A DNA stretch of 64,000 nucleotides, taken from Candidatus Poribacteria bacterium. GTDB lineage: Bacteria; Poribacteria; WGA-4E; WGA-3G. Shown piece by piece: positions 1-8,057 of this stretch. The stretch spans positions 1 through 64,000 of the forward strand of contig JAJEIP010000144.1 of the NCBI GenBank assembly GCA_022827885.1. Direction: 5' to 3'. Below the pieces are notes generated by a model. The model saw only the letters and a program-made list of their open reading frames with translations, was not told the origin of the DNA and ran no database searches. Position 1 is the stretch's first letter. Each line of letters starts with the position of its first letter. Position numbers and translations under genes: made by a program.

Positions 1-270
1 TACCCGAATCCGTTCAACCCGGAGACGTGGATTCCCTATCGTCTTTCAGAGAGCGGTCAGGTGTCGATATCTATCTATGACACAAAAGGCACACCGATCC
101 GAACGCTTTCGCTCGGCTATCAGTCCGCGGGCTTCTATCAGAATCGAGAACGCGCCGTCTATTGGGACGGACGTAATACCTTAGGGAAACCCGTTGCAAG
201 CGGGGTCTATTTCTATCAACTGACGACACCAGCTTTCCAGCAAACCCGGCGGATGCTCATTCTAAAATAG
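1..270 (+). CDS. C-terminal fragment of a surface protein with FlgD-Ig/T9SS-like tail (5' end outside window)
   Basis: The reading frame is open from base 1, so only the last 89 residues are seen. They begin YPNPFNPETWIPYRL and continue as one Ig-like beta sandwich (VSISIYDTKG, YWDGRNTLGKPVASGVYFYQL), ending in MLILK. This is the usual C-terminal FlgD-Ig/type-A sorting-like domain that anchors or exports large surface proteins in FCB-type bacteria. A methionine-free stretch precedes base 61, so the shorter ORF from there is not the real gene. The passenger domain lies outside the window and cannot be named. The same kind of tail ends the C25 protease at 22.6 kb. Confidence 0.85.
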   Translation, partial: YPNPFNPETWIPYRLSESGQVSISIYDTKGTPIRTLSLGYQSAGFYQNRERAVYWDGRNTLGKPVASGVYFYQLTTPAFQQTRRMLILK

Positions 271-288
271 AATGGACACGCGTGAACA

Positions 289-1392
289 ATGCAATATCAA
301 TGTGCCAAATGCAGCAACACCTATCAAATCTCGCCGTTACGCTATAAGTGTGAGTGCGGCGGCGCGCTGAGCCTCGTCTCGGATTCACGCATCTTGCCGA
401 ACGCACAGGTTCCAGCAGCGATGTCGCTCTGGCGGTATCGCGAAGCATTGCCGATCGGTGAGGAGACAGAGATTATCACACTCGGCGAAGGCATGACCCC
501 GCTTGTGCCACTTGATACTAACGCACCTGAACACTTCGTGAAATTGGACTATCTCTGCCCGACCGGCTCCTATAAGGACCGAGGGGCATCCGTCCTGCTC
601 ACGCATCTCAAATCACTCGGGGTTGAGACCGTTGTTGAGGATTCATCGGGCAATGCGGGTGCCGCGATAGCTGCCTACAGCGCCAGGGCAGGCATCCACT
701 GCACCATCTACTGTCCTGAGTCCACTTCGAAAGGCAAATTGAGACAGATTTCCGCTTACGGTGCCGAGTTAAAACTGGTCCCAGGAAACCGTATGGCAAC
801 CACAGAAGCAGTAAAACTCGCCGCGGAAACGACCTGCTATGCCTCTCACAATTGGCATCCGTTTTTCTTGGAAGGCACAAAGACGCTCGCGTATGAGATT
901 ACCGAACAACTCGGGTGGCGCGCGCCGACGCATGTCTTATGTCCAGTCGGATTCGGGAGCATCTATCTCGGACTCTCTATCGGATTCCGCGAATTGCAGA
1001 CCCAAGGGATTATTGAAGGTGTCCCTCGACTGCTCGGGGTTCAACCCGATGTCTGTTGTCCAATCCACAACGCGTATGTTGAAAACCTAACGTCAATCTC
1101 AAGAATGCAGCAAACTGGAGACACGCTTGCTGAGGGGATTACCGCTGAGCTCCCCATCCGAGGCGACAATATTGTGGAGGCACTCCATGTCTCGAACGGC
1201 GCATTTACCACAGTCAACGACACAGAGATTGCGGAAGGCATGAAACGCCTTGCCGCCAAAGGGATGTATGTGGAACCTACGTCTGCCGTAGTTGTCAAAG
1301 CGTATCAGAAGTTCAAAGCGTCAGGTATCATCCAAGCGGGTGATATGACAGTCTCGATCCTCACCGGTATCGGTTTAAAGGCAAGTGAGTAA
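289..1392 (+). CDS. thrC: Threonine synthase
   Basis: Cytoplasmic PLP enzyme converting O-phosphohomoserine to threonine. An N-terminal zinc-ribbon-like segment (C5, C8, C21, C23) is followed by the fold-type II PLP core; the Schiff-base lysine lies in GSYKDRGAS (K96) and the phosphate-binding loop in EDSSGNAGAA. At 367 aa it matches the shorter, archaeal/Bacillus-type threonine synthases. Some threonine synthase-like proteins act on other substrates, but the order of motifs is standard. The next gene starts 5 bases after the stop, suggesting cotranscription with the NAGPA-family gene, though no functional link is evident. No clear Shine-Dalgarno precedes the ATG. Confidence 0.9.
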   Translation: MQYQCAKCSNTYQISPLRYKCECGGALSLVSDSRILPNAQVPAAMSLWRYREALPIGEETEIITLGEGMTPLVPLDTNAPEHFVKLDYLCPTGSYKDRGASVLLTHLKSLGVETVVEDSSGNAGAAIAAYSARAGIHCTIYCPESTSKGKLRQISAYGAELKLVPGNRMATTEAVKLAAETTCYASHNWHPFFLEGTKTLAYEITEQLGWRAPTHVLCPVGFGSIYLGLSIGFRELQTQGIIEGVPRLLGVQPDVCCPIHNAYVENLTSISRMQQTGDTLAEGITAELPIRGDNIVEALHVSNGAFTTVNDTEIAEGMKRLAAKGMYVEPTSAVVVKAYQKFKASGIIQAGDMTVSILTGIGLKASE

Positions 1393-1397
1393 AACGC

Positions 1398-2702
1398 ATG
1401 AGAGAAAACAGACTTGACTTCACGCGACTCATTACCGTCTGCGCGCTGATCCTAATTTTTATTTTGGTGATTGGCGCCTTGCGCGCCCGAGAACGTTCGT
1501 TTTTCCGCATCGGTGCCAGCAAGAGTAGAAACCAAGAGGCATTTCCTGACACTGTCAAACGGCGCGATGAACTCCAAAGCGACCGATGGCCCAAAGGTTT
1601 TCGACTGCTTCGGTATTGGTGGATAGGGGGTGCGGCCGTCTATATTGCCGAAATGGACCGCACGGCGAGTAACCTCCAATTCGATGTTGAACTCGCCAAC
1701 GATCAAATCTTAGGACGCGAAACCATCACCGATGCGACCCGGCGACTCATGCTAAAAGATGTGCTCCCACTCGCGGGTGTTAACGGGAGTTTCGGTATCC
1801 GAGAAGACAATCGCGGACGCGGTGGTATGATGTTCAATCTGCATATCCAAAACGGTGAACTGATCAGTATCTCTACACCCCTTGATAGATGGGGGTATTC
1901 GCCGCCATCCCCGTGGGGTGAAACGAGTTTCGGCGTAACCCCCGAGGGCGAGTTCCTCTTGGATAGGGTGAAACTCAACGGTAAACTCAAAATTGCCGAC
2001 GACACGCTGCCGATCGACGCCGTCAACCAAATTTGTGATTCAGCGTGTCCTACTGTCATCTATACACCCCGCTTCGGACGCAGAACTTTAACGCGCCGAT
2101 GTTACGAGTTTACGCTGAGGCAAATTCAACTGCCCCTGACCGGAAAATATACGAGTAGATTTGTTGTTACGGACGTGAACCCGCGCGGCAACAGTGTCAT
2201 CCCATCCGATGGGGTTGTGCTTGCGATTGAACCGAGGGTGGCACGTGATTGGATGGATAAAATTACGAAATCCACAGCAGGCACATTGGAAATTGCGCTC
2301 ACCCCTAAAAAATGGCAACGTGTTCAGCAGGGACTCGGCGGAAACTTGCGGCTTGTCCGGGACGGTAAAGTCGAACCTGAACTCATCATGTTTGGCGAGT
2401 CGCGTGGGGGGAGTGCATACCGGCATCGGAATGCCGCGTCCCGTCACCCGCGCAGTGCCCTCGGATTTAACGATGAAAAGTTGTTCCTCATCGCTGTCGA
2501 CGGCAGGCAGCCCGGGTACAGTATGGGGATGACGCTCTATCAGATGGGAACGTTTTTCAGCGAACTCGGCATCAAACACGCCATTAACTTTGATGGTGGC
2601 AGCTCCTCAACCTTATGGGCACTCGGAAGAGTCGCAAACAGTCCCGCGCACGGCTACGAACGCCGTATTTTCAACGTTGCGATGATCCGCGCGAAAAAAT
2701 AA
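1398..2702 (+). CDS. Phosphodiester glycosidase family (NAGPA/DUF2233) membrane-anchored protein
   Basis: 434 aa. Residues about 10-28 form one hydrophobic segment (LITVCALILIFILVIGAL), so the rest is probably outside the membrane as a signal anchor or uncleaved signal. The C-terminal third carries the family hallmark AINFDGGSSSTLW, preceded by VDGRQPGYSMGMTLYQMGTFF, typical of NAGPA/DUF2233 proteins that cleave sugar-phosphodiesters such as those in wall polymers. The natural substrate is unknown. It starts 5 bases after thrC stops and is followed 5 bases later by a small lipoprotein gene, so the three probably share a transcript. Confidence 0.8.
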   Translation: MRENRLDFTRLITVCALILIFILVIGALRARERSFFRIGASKSRNQEAFPDTVKRRDELQSDRWPKGFRLLRYWWIGGAAVYIAEMDRTASNLQFDVELANDQILGRETITDATRRLMLKDVLPLAGVNGSFGIREDNRGRGGMMFNLHIQNGELISISTPLDRWGYSPPSPWGETSFGVTPEGEFLLDRVKLNGKLKIADDTLPIDAVNQICDSACPTVIYTPRFGRRTLTRRCYEFTLRQIQLPLTGKYTSRFVVTDVNPRGNSVIPSDGVVLAIEPRVARDWMDKITKSTAGTLEIALTPKKWQRVQQGLGGNLRLVRDGKVEPELIMFGESRGGSAYRHRNAASRHPRSALGFNDEKLFLIAVDGRQPGYSMGMTLYQMGTFFSELGIKHAINFDGGSSSTLWALGRVANSPAHGYERRIFNVAMIRAKK

Positions 2703-2707
2703 GCACA

Positions 2708-3100
2708 ATGCAATCTAAATATTTCCTACTTCCCATTCTGTTAATACTCGCGTGTTCAAACAGGAACACACCGCAAGCAGTCAGCGAAGATTTCATCTAT
2801 AACTACTATCAGCGGGCGGATCAAGCGGCAGCGTTACAACTCAGCCATGGGCTCGCCGCAGAAAAATTGGAGGACGAAATCGCTCGCGTGCGTGAAGTCC
2901 GGTCTTTAGATCAACCAATTGATGAAATGCCGAAGATTGAATACGAAGCAATTGGAAAAGAAGAGGAACCAACACACGTCCTATTCAACTATAAGCTCAC
3001 TATCACAACGCGAGGCACAATAACCCACACCCGAAACGTCATTATCAACACCGAACAAATTGATGGACGCTGGAAAGTCGTCAACTTCGACGAGTATTAA
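2708..3100 (+). CDS. Small lipoprotein of unknown function
   Basis: 130 aa. The start chosen is the ATG just after the NAGPA-family stop, because it gives a clean lipoprotein signal: MQSKYFLLPILLILACSN, with lipobox LILAC and C17 as the lipidated residue. A longer ORF starts 93 bases upstream inside the preceding gene and is rejected. The mature part is charged, with an N-terminal helical half (YQRADQAAALQLSHGLAAEKL) and a C-terminal beta half ending GRWKVVNFDEY, resembling small NTF2-like or DUF4878-like lipoproteins. That resemblance is only suggestive. It is the last gene of the thrC group before a repeat-filled intergenic stretch. Confidence 0.7.
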   Translation: MQSKYFLLPILLILACSNRNTPQAVSEDFIYNYYQRADQAAALQLSHGLAAEKLEDEIARVREVRSLDQPIDEMPKIEYEAIGKEEEPTHVLFNYKLTITTRGTITHTRNVIINTEQIDGRWKVVNFDEY

Positions 3101-3283
3101 GTAGCCGATACCTAAAACTCCAAACTCGCTTCACCGAACCGCAAGGAATAATTAAAAGCAGTTATCTTCCGAATATCTCTAAAACCCAAGGCGCGAAGTC
3201 CCAAACAACGTTTGGGACGGCTCTACGGAGATGAACATCAAACCCCAAACTCGCTTCACCGAACCGCAAGGAAAATTAAAAAA
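3101..3283 (+). repeat. Intergenic region with two direct copies of the CCGCAAGG leader element
   Basis: A block reading CAAACTCGCTTCACCGAACC then GCAAGGAA plus an A/T tail occurs twice, at 3121-3157 and at 3245-3283. The first copy ends in AATTAAAAGC with no start codon; the second ends in AATTAAAAAA directly against the ATG of the zinc alcohol dehydrogenase. Between them are a small hairpin (CCCAAAC-aacGTTTGGG, 3201-3217) and CTACGGAGATGAAC, which recurs in the frr leader. See the finding on this element family. Confidence 0.75.
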
Positions 3284-4381
3284 ATGAAAACTGGAAAAGT
3301 TGCTGTCTTCACAGAAGCGCAAACACCCATGGAATTCCGGGAGTACCCGATCCCATCCGTCACACCCGATGACCTACTCGTCCGGATCGGTATGGCGAAC
3401 ATCTGCGGTTCCGATCTGCATTTTTGGCGTGGACATGGACCCAAAATCGAGAGCGGTATCCCCCAAGTGCTCGGACACGAAATGATCGGCACGATCGAAG
3501 CCATGGGACGCAACATCACAATGGATAGCACCGGACAGCCGCTAACCGAAGGCGATCGCATCGCCTACTCCTACTTCAAACCGTGTCAACACTGTTGGAT
3601 GTGTCTCAACGGAAAACCGGGATGTCCCAACCGCTACCGAGATTGGCTCGGTGTCTCCAGCGAACAATCGCCTCACTTTCACGGTGCTTACGGCGAGTAC
3701 TACTACATGAAACCCGGACATTGGGTGTTCAAGGTGCCCGATGAACTCCCCGACGCACTCGTATCCCCCATCAACTGCGCCTTGTCTGAAGTCATTTACG
3801 GACTGAACCAGATCGGCATCACACTCGGCGATACTGTGGTCATCCAAGGTGCCGGTGGACTCGGACTCTACGCCACCGCTGTCGCCAAGGAGATGGGCGC
3901 TGGGAAAATCATCGTTTTCGATCGCCTCCCCGCACGTCTGGCACTTGCACGAGAGTTCGGTGCGGACGAGACCCTCAATGTCGACGAAATTGACATGAAA
4001 TCCCGGGTCGAATACGTCCTCGATCAGACACGCGGCATCGGGGCAGACCTCGTCGCCGAGTTCGTAGGATCACCGCGTGTCCTCGCCGAAGGCGTAGAGA
4101 TGCTCCGATGGGGTGGACGTTACCTCTGGATCGGCAACATCAATCTCGGATTCCCGACAGAAATCGATCCCGGCAATATCGTCCGCTGCAGTAAAGCGAT
4201 TCGTGGTGTGATCGTCTACGAGCCGTGGGTTATCCCACGCGCCCTCGATTTCCTCAGTCGAACACGAGACAAGTATCCGTTCCACAAAATCATCTCCGAT
4301 ACCTTCCCCTTCAGCGATATTAACGAAGCGTTCTCTTACGCCGATAGTGGTGAAGCAATCCGAGTCGGATTAAAATTTTGA
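3284..4381 (+). CDS. Zinc-dependent alcohol dehydrogenase (MDR superfamily)
   Basis: 365 aa. The start is the ATG abutting the CCGCAAGG leader; an in-frame extension of 24 residues upstream is repeat-derived and rejected. Catalytic zinc ligands are C41 in ICGSD and H64-E65 in LGHEMIG; structural-zinc cysteines are C101, C104, C107 and C114 (CQHCWMCLNGKPGC, one residue shorter than usual between the last two). The Rossmann motif GAGGLGLYA lies near residue 190. The family includes threonine, sorbitol and galactitol dehydrogenases; the substrate cannot be read from sequence. It precedes the antitoxin gene by 14 bases. Confidence 0.88.
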   Translation: MKTGKVAVFTEAQTPMEFREYPIPSVTPDDLLVRIGMANICGSDLHFWRGHGPKIESGIPQVLGHEMIGTIEAMGRNITMDSTGQPLTEGDRIAYSYFKPCQHCWMCLNGKPGCPNRYRDWLGVSSEQSPHFHGAYGEYYYMKPGHWVFKVPDELPDALVSPINCALSEVIYGLNQIGITLGDTVVIQGAGGLGLYATAVAKEMGAGKIIVFDRLPARLALAREFGADETLNVDEIDMKSRVEYVLDQTRGIGADLVAEFVGSPRVLAEGVEMLRWGGRYLWIGNINLGFPTEIDPGNIVRCSKAIRGVIVYEPWVIPRALDFLSRTRDKYPFHKIISDTFPFSDINEAFSYADSGEAIRVGLKF

Positions 4382-4395
4382 TGGGGAGTTAGAAG

Positions 4396-4719
4396 ATGCG
4401 TAACTACAGAAAATTCAAAGACTATCATATTGAACAACTACGTGATCCAGACGACGCAAAAATATACCTTTCCGTCGCGCTTGAGGATTACGAAAAAAAT
4501 GAGGATATAGACGCGTTTTTACTTGCGGTCAGAGATGTAGCGGAGGCACAAGGCGGTATATCTAAGTTAGCCGAACGTCTTAGTCTTACCGATGACGGAC
4601 TCGACAAAGTTCTATCCGAAAATGGAAATCCTCAGCTCAACACGATACGTGAAATACTACATGAGTTAGGGTTTAAGTTTTCGATAGAAGCACGAGAGAA
4701 TCGACCATACGTAGTATGA
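4396..4719 (+). CDS. HigA-like addiction-module antidote protein, orphan
   Basis: 107 aa. The C-terminal half is an HTH of the XRE type (GGISKLAERLSLTDDGLDKVLSENGNPQLNTIREILHELGFKF), the pattern of the putative addiction-module antidote family that normally follows a RelE/HigB-like toxin. The N-terminal YLSVALEDYEKNEDIDAFLLAVRDVAEAQGG is also typical of that family. No toxin ORF lies upstream (zinc ADH) or downstream (hemW). Its TGA stop overlaps the hemW ATG (ATGA), so it is translationally coupled to hemW. It may be a solitary antitoxin or a domesticated regulator. A GGGGAG lies upstream of the ATG. Confidence 0.82.
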   Translation: MRNYRKFKDYHIEQLRDPDDAKIYLSVALEDYEKNEDIDAFLLAVRDVAEAQGGISKLAERLSLTDDGLDKVLSENGNPQLNTIREILHELGFKFSIEARENRPYVV

Positions 4720-5858
4720 ACTATCCTTCTAAAACCGCTTCTTCTGTCTATATTCACATCCCATTTTGTGCGACGAAGTGCTACTACTGCGCTTTCAATA
4801 CCTATACCTTCCACAAAGAGGAAGCGAAAGCATACCTAACCGCACTCCGCACAGAAATGGAACGCTATGCCGCTGAAACCGAGCCGCTACAAACGGTTTT
4901 CATTGGCGGTGGCACGCCTTCCATCCTTTCTGCGGACGCTTTGGCACGACTGTTTACGGATATACATCAGCATTTCCAAATAACGCCGAACGCTGAGATG
5001 ACTGTGGAATGTAACCCGGGAACCGTCGATGGTGAGAAGTTACGGGTGATGCGAGACAACGGCGTGAATCGGCTCAGTTTCGGTTTGCAAGCCATGCAAG
5101 ACGAGACCTTGAAACAGTTAGGCAGGATCCACACCGTCGCCGAATTCCTGCAGAGTTATCGCCTCGCCCGCGAGAGCGGTTTTGAGAATATTAACATCGA
5201 CCTCATTTTCGCGCTCCCTAACCAAACGATGGTGGCATGGCAGCACACCCTCAACGAAGTTATCTCCCTCGAACCCGACCACATTTCAGCCTATAATCTC
5301 GTCATGGAAGAGACGACCCCGTTCTATGACTGGTGGCAAGCCGGTGCACTCCAGCTCCCGACTGAGGACACCGAAGCCGACATGTTCCAATACACCATCG
5401 ACACGCTTACCACGCACGGGTATACACATTATGAAATCTGTAACTTCGCCAAGCCGAACCGTTTCGCGCGGCACAACCTCGTCTACTGGAACAACCAGCC
5501 GTGTATCGGGCTCGGAGCAGGCGCGTGTGGGTATATCAACGGTGTGCGTTATACCAACATTCGAGGGATCGCGCCCTACATTCGCGAACTCTCCCAACGC
5601 CATAAACCCATCGCCGATACCGAACGCATGACGGGACACGCCGAGAAGGCGGAAACGCTCATGCTTGCGCTTCGGAAGCGCGAAGGCATTTCTTTTGATG
5701 TTTATAAAGACCGATTCGGCGAAGACATCGAAGTCGCCTTTGGAAGTATCCTCAAAAAATGGTTAGACATGGAATTACTGGAACGCACAGCCACGCACCT
5801 CCGCTTCACCCCTCGCGGACTCTTCCTCGCAAACGAGGTCTTCGTCGAGTTGATGTAA
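4716..5858 (+). CDS. hemW: Radical SAM heme chaperone HemW / oxygen-independent coproporphyrinogen oxidase-like
   Basis: 380 aa. The radical SAM cluster CxxxCxxC is C18-C22-C25 in HIPFCATKCYYCAF, followed by the SAM-binding FIGGGTPS and the HemW region INIDLIFALPNQT. The HemW-like C-terminal domain follows (GLGAGACGYINGVRYTN). HemW inserts heme into target proteins; true HemN also uses this fold, but the short N-terminus and the CxxxCxxC without a fourth cysteine (CxxxCxxCxC is found in HemN) favour HemW. The start overlaps the antitoxin stop by four bases. No other heme genes are nearby. Confidence 0.9.
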   Translation: MNYPSKTASSVYIHIPFCATKCYYCAFNTYTFHKEEAKAYLTALRTEMERYAAETEPLQTVFIGGGTPSILSADALARLFTDIHQHFQITPNAEMTVECNPGTVDGEKLRVMRDNGVNRLSFGLQAMQDETLKQLGRIHTVAEFLQSYRLARESGFENINIDLIFALPNQTMVAWQHTLNEVISLEPDHISAYNLVMEETTPFYDWWQAGALQLPTEDTEADMFQYTIDTLTTHGYTHYEICNFAKPNRFARHNLVYWNNQPCIGLGAGACGYINGVRYTNIRGIAPYIRELSQRHKPIADTERMTGHAEKAETLMLALRKREGISFDVYKDRFGEDIEVAFGSILKKWLDMELLERTATHLRFTPRGLFLANEVFVELM

Positions 5859-5918
5859 TCCTGCTCTTGACTATTTTTGCCAAACCTGTTATCATGAGGT
5901 ATAAGGAGGTGTAGACAG

Positions 5919-6719
5919 ATGAAAGTTAAATGGGTGTGGATCGGTGTGATCGTTCTATTCATTGCAGGTATGCTAACCGCTGCAAGTGAGGCTGCGTTAG
6001 ACCCCAACACTACGGTAGGAATATGGAAATTTGACGAAGGTAAAGGGGATACTGCAAAAGATTCTTCTGGAAACGGGCACGACGGTGTATTCACAAATAA
6101 ACCAAAGTGGGTAGATGGTAAATTTGGTAAGGCGCTTGAGTTTGATGGCACATCTTTTGTGGATATGGGCAATGACGACTCACTTCAGTTCGACGGAGAT
6201 GTGACGATTGTTTTTTGGGTGAGACCCGAAAACGTAGCCGCAGGTCGCCAAAACATCGTTTGCAAAGCATACGGCGGCGAAGGCTGCTTGACACAGGAAC
6301 CCGATGGTCGCTTGAGTTTTTATTGGGGTGATTGTGGCGGTAATTGTCAACCTTACGTGGAGGTTACGAGACCTTCCCCTGGTACGCTTGTAGATGATGA
6401 ATGGATTCACGTCGCTGAGACGAGAGACGTTTCAAAACGCGAGTATAAGATGTACAAAGATGGTGAAGTTGCCGCCGAGAGTAAGTGGCTGAAATGTGGT
6501 GTGCACCCCTGCGGAGACTCGAGCCCCAGCGGTTTCAATTTGCTCATCGGCTCCGGCTATGCCGGTAAATACAGAGGCATCATTGACGATGTCGCTATCT
6601 TTAAGGTGGTTCTGAGTGAGGGTGAGATTCAGAGTATCATGGAGGATGGATTAGAAAAGGCTTTCGATGTTTCCCCCGGCGACAAACTCACCACCACATG
6701 GGCACGCATAAAGCAGTAA
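5919..6719 (+). CDS. Secreted LamG/concanavalin-like lectin domain protein
   Basis: 266 aa. A signal peptide (hydrophobic core VWIGVIVLFIAGMLTAA, cut near ASEAA) precedes a LamG fold: VGIWKFDEGKGDTAKDSSGNGHDG, KFGKALEFDGTSFVDMG, IVFWVRPENV, WIHVAETRD and GIIDDVAIFKVVLS. Such domains bind carbohydrate or protein ligands outside the cell. The last 16 residues, PGDKLTTTWARIKQ included, match the tails of two other secreted proteins at 25 and 26 kb (see findings). A strong Shine-Dalgarno (AAGGAGGT, 5903-5910) sets the start, in contrast to the leader-type genes. A hairpin terminator follows at once, so it is probably a single-gene unit. Confidence 0.85.
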   Translation: MKVKWVWIGVIVLFIAGMLTAASEAALDPNTTVGIWKFDEGKGDTAKDSSGNGHDGVFTNKPKWVDGKFGKALEFDGTSFVDMGNDDSLQFDGDVTIVFWVRPENVAAGRQNIVCKAYGGEGCLTQEPDGRLSFYWGDCGGNCQPYVEVTRPSPGTLVDDEWIHVAETRDVSKREYKMYKDGEVAAESKWLKCGVHPCGDSSPSGFNLLIGSGYAGKYRGIIDDVAIFKVVLSEGEIQSIMEDGLEKAFDVSPGDKLTTTWARIKQ

Positions 6720-6734
6720 TGAGTCTATTACCCC

Positions 6735-6765
6735 CAAAGGCAAGAACACACCGTTCTTGCCTTTG
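6735..6765 (+). terminator. Perfect 13-bp hairpin after the LamG gene
   Basis: CAAAGGCAAGAAC and GTTCTTGCCTTTG are exact inverted repeats with a 5-nt loop, 15 bases after the stop codon. Only two T follow the stem, so its strength as an intrinsic terminator is uncertain. Confidence 0.7.
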
Positions 6766-6832
6766 TTAGGACTTACGCATGCCGCTCTTTTGTAGCATAG
6801 GCTGTTAGTCTGTGCAGGGATTGCCCGCAAAT

Positions 6833-6895
6833 TACCCCAGATCCGGTAGGTGCGGTTTCCAACCGCACTGGACTGCACCAATAAATTACCGACAC
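6833..6895. repeat. REP-like hairpin element, copy 1 (GTGCGGTT palindrome)
   Basis: CCGGTAGGTGCGGTTTCC is followed by AACCGCACTGG; GTGCGGTT and AACCGCAC (6850-6868) pair perfectly around TCC, and AAATTACCGA follows. A near-identical copy is at 44852-44912. This copy lies beside the RAYT transposase remnant, the enzyme type that mobilises REP sequences. Confidence 0.75.
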
Positions 6896-6920
6896 AAGAC
6901 GAGGACCCCTCAGAACCTAC

Positions 6921-7417
6921 TCAATCTCCAGAACCTCCGGTAAGGAGAGGAAGTAGTCCCGAGGTTTGAAGTTCGGGGCTGTGGTGTCTGGGACTATGTG
7001 CCTGCCTCCCTTTCACGGAACACATGAGATGTCTATAGAACTGGCTACCGCGGGCAGACTTAGGAAGACTGTGATCGTGGTAAGCAGGTTGCCAAATCGA
7101 ACCGCTACGACCCAAACACGCATTCATCTGTTTCGCTGTGTGGCTTTTGAAGGACTGTATGAGTCTTGATAATGTTTGTTTACTACCGAGTTGGATAACA
7201 GTATGAATATGATCTGGCATCACAACCACACAAAACCATTCGAGTCGTTCGTTGGTTTCGAGCCAGTCAAAGGCTTGAAAAATGATGTCTGCGATTTTGG
7301 GAGTTGCGAGCAAGGGTTTTTTGTTAAGTGTGGTGAGTGTGAGGAAATAGTAGGCACCGGGTATTGAGTGTCTGCCTTTGCGAAGCTGCCGGTGTCCTCG
7401 GGTGGGTGCTTGTTCAT
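6921..7417 (-). pseudogene. Decayed REP-associated tyrosine transposase (RAYT, Y1_Tnp)
   Basis: An open frame of 130 codons (6921-7313) carries the RAYT core: the HUH motif in VVMPDHIHTVIQLG, LIQSFKSHTAKQMN, and SGSIWQPAYHDH. In the same frame the N-terminal part continues upstream as GRHSIPGAYYFLTLTTLNKK, a good match to the RAYT start, but that frame has no ATG before a TGA at 7421. The nearest ATG (7415-7417, MNKHPP) is in another frame, so a frameshift is likely near 7395-7403. The C-terminus after SLPKSARGSQF no longer resembles the family. I read this as a broken gene. The flanking REP-like hairpin is consistent with former RAYT activity. Confidence 0.7.
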
Positions 7418-7456
7418 TTCATATTCCTATAAGTATCGCGAGTACAGACAATCCCC

Positions 7457-7491
7457 TTGACATTCCCCGCATTTTCTGATACAGTATCCCC
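7457..7491 (+). promoter_or_regulatory. Consensus promoter placing transcription start at the Prx ATG
   Basis: TTGACA (7457-7462), a 17-nt spacer, TACAGT (7480-7485), then only six bases (ATCCCC) before ATG. With the normal 6-7 nt from -10 to +1, transcription would begin at the A of the ATG, giving a leaderless mRNA. No Shine-Dalgarno is present. Confidence 0.75.
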
Positions 7492-7983
7492 ATGCCACGC
7501 AGAAACAAGGTTCTCAACATCGGCGATACCGCACCGGTATTCACACTCCCATCGCATCAACGTGGAGCGGTATCGCTTGAAACGTATCAAGAAACACAAC
7601 ACGTCATCCTCACCTTTTTCCGAGGGACATGGTGACCCAACAGCCGTCGCCAGTTGGCGGCAGTGCAAGAAAACGTTGAAGACTACGCCAAGTATACAGG
7701 CACCCCACTCGCCATTGCCGGACAGTGGCCCCGTGAACTCCGAGGCTATGCCGATAAAAATGGCATTACGTTCCCACTACTGGTGGACAAAACACGGGAC
7801 GTTATCAAAAGTTACGGGGTCTATCACTGGCTCAGTTTAGAGGCTTACAACATCGCGCGTCCGGCGACATTTATCATTGACAAGACAGGGATGATTAGAT
7901 ATATGTATATCGGCTCACATCAATTTGACCTCCCGAAACAGATAGAAATCCTCGAATCCCTGAAAGAAATCGCAGCACGATAA
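7492..7983 (+). CDS. Peroxiredoxin-like (AhpC/TSA) selenoprotein with in-frame UGA at codon 48
   Basis: Read through the TGA at 7633-7635 the gene encodes 163 aa. The thioredoxin-fold peroxiredoxin signature is clear on both sides: IGDTAPVFTLP, then LTFFRGTW-U-PNSRRQLAAVQ, then ATFIIDKTGMIRYMYIG near the C-terminus. The UGA sits exactly where the peroxidatic cysteine stands in FYRGxWCPxC proteins, and the second cysteine is serine (UPNS). Homology both before and after the UGA, a good promoter and SelD in the same window favour selenocysteine over a nonsense mutation. It would reduce peroxides in the cytoplasm. The alternative is a pseudogene or a truncated product starting at 7654. Confidence 0.8.
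7636..7661 (+). promoter_or_regulatory. Possible bacterial SECIS hairpin after the Prx UGA
   Basis: GCC (7649-7651) pairs with GGC (7656-7658) around loop AGUU, and the lower stem GCC (7643-7645) pairs with GGC (7659-7661), with GUC bulged. The loop begins 16 nt after the UGA and has a G in its second place, within the spacing expected for bacterial SECIS elements. The fold was drawn by eye only. Confidence 0.5.
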
Positions 7984-7991
7984 AAATGATT

Positions 7992-8019
7992 TTGACTTCT
8001 CATCAAAATGTGATATAAT
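7992..8019 (+). promoter_or_regulatory. Promoter of the riboflavin genes
   Basis: TTGACT (7992-7997), 16-nt spacer, TATAAT (8014-8019), giving a short leader of about 30 nt before the ribD ATG. There is no room for, and no trace of, an FMN riboswitch. Confidence 0.75.
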
Positions 8020-8057
8020 TTAAAAAACGGACTTTCGGGTGTAGATAACGCATCGCC

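Noticed and set aside
7654..7983. A 109-aa plus-strand ORF as a complete gene
   Set aside because: It is the part of the peroxiredoxin after the UGA; homology and promoter extend upstream to 7492.
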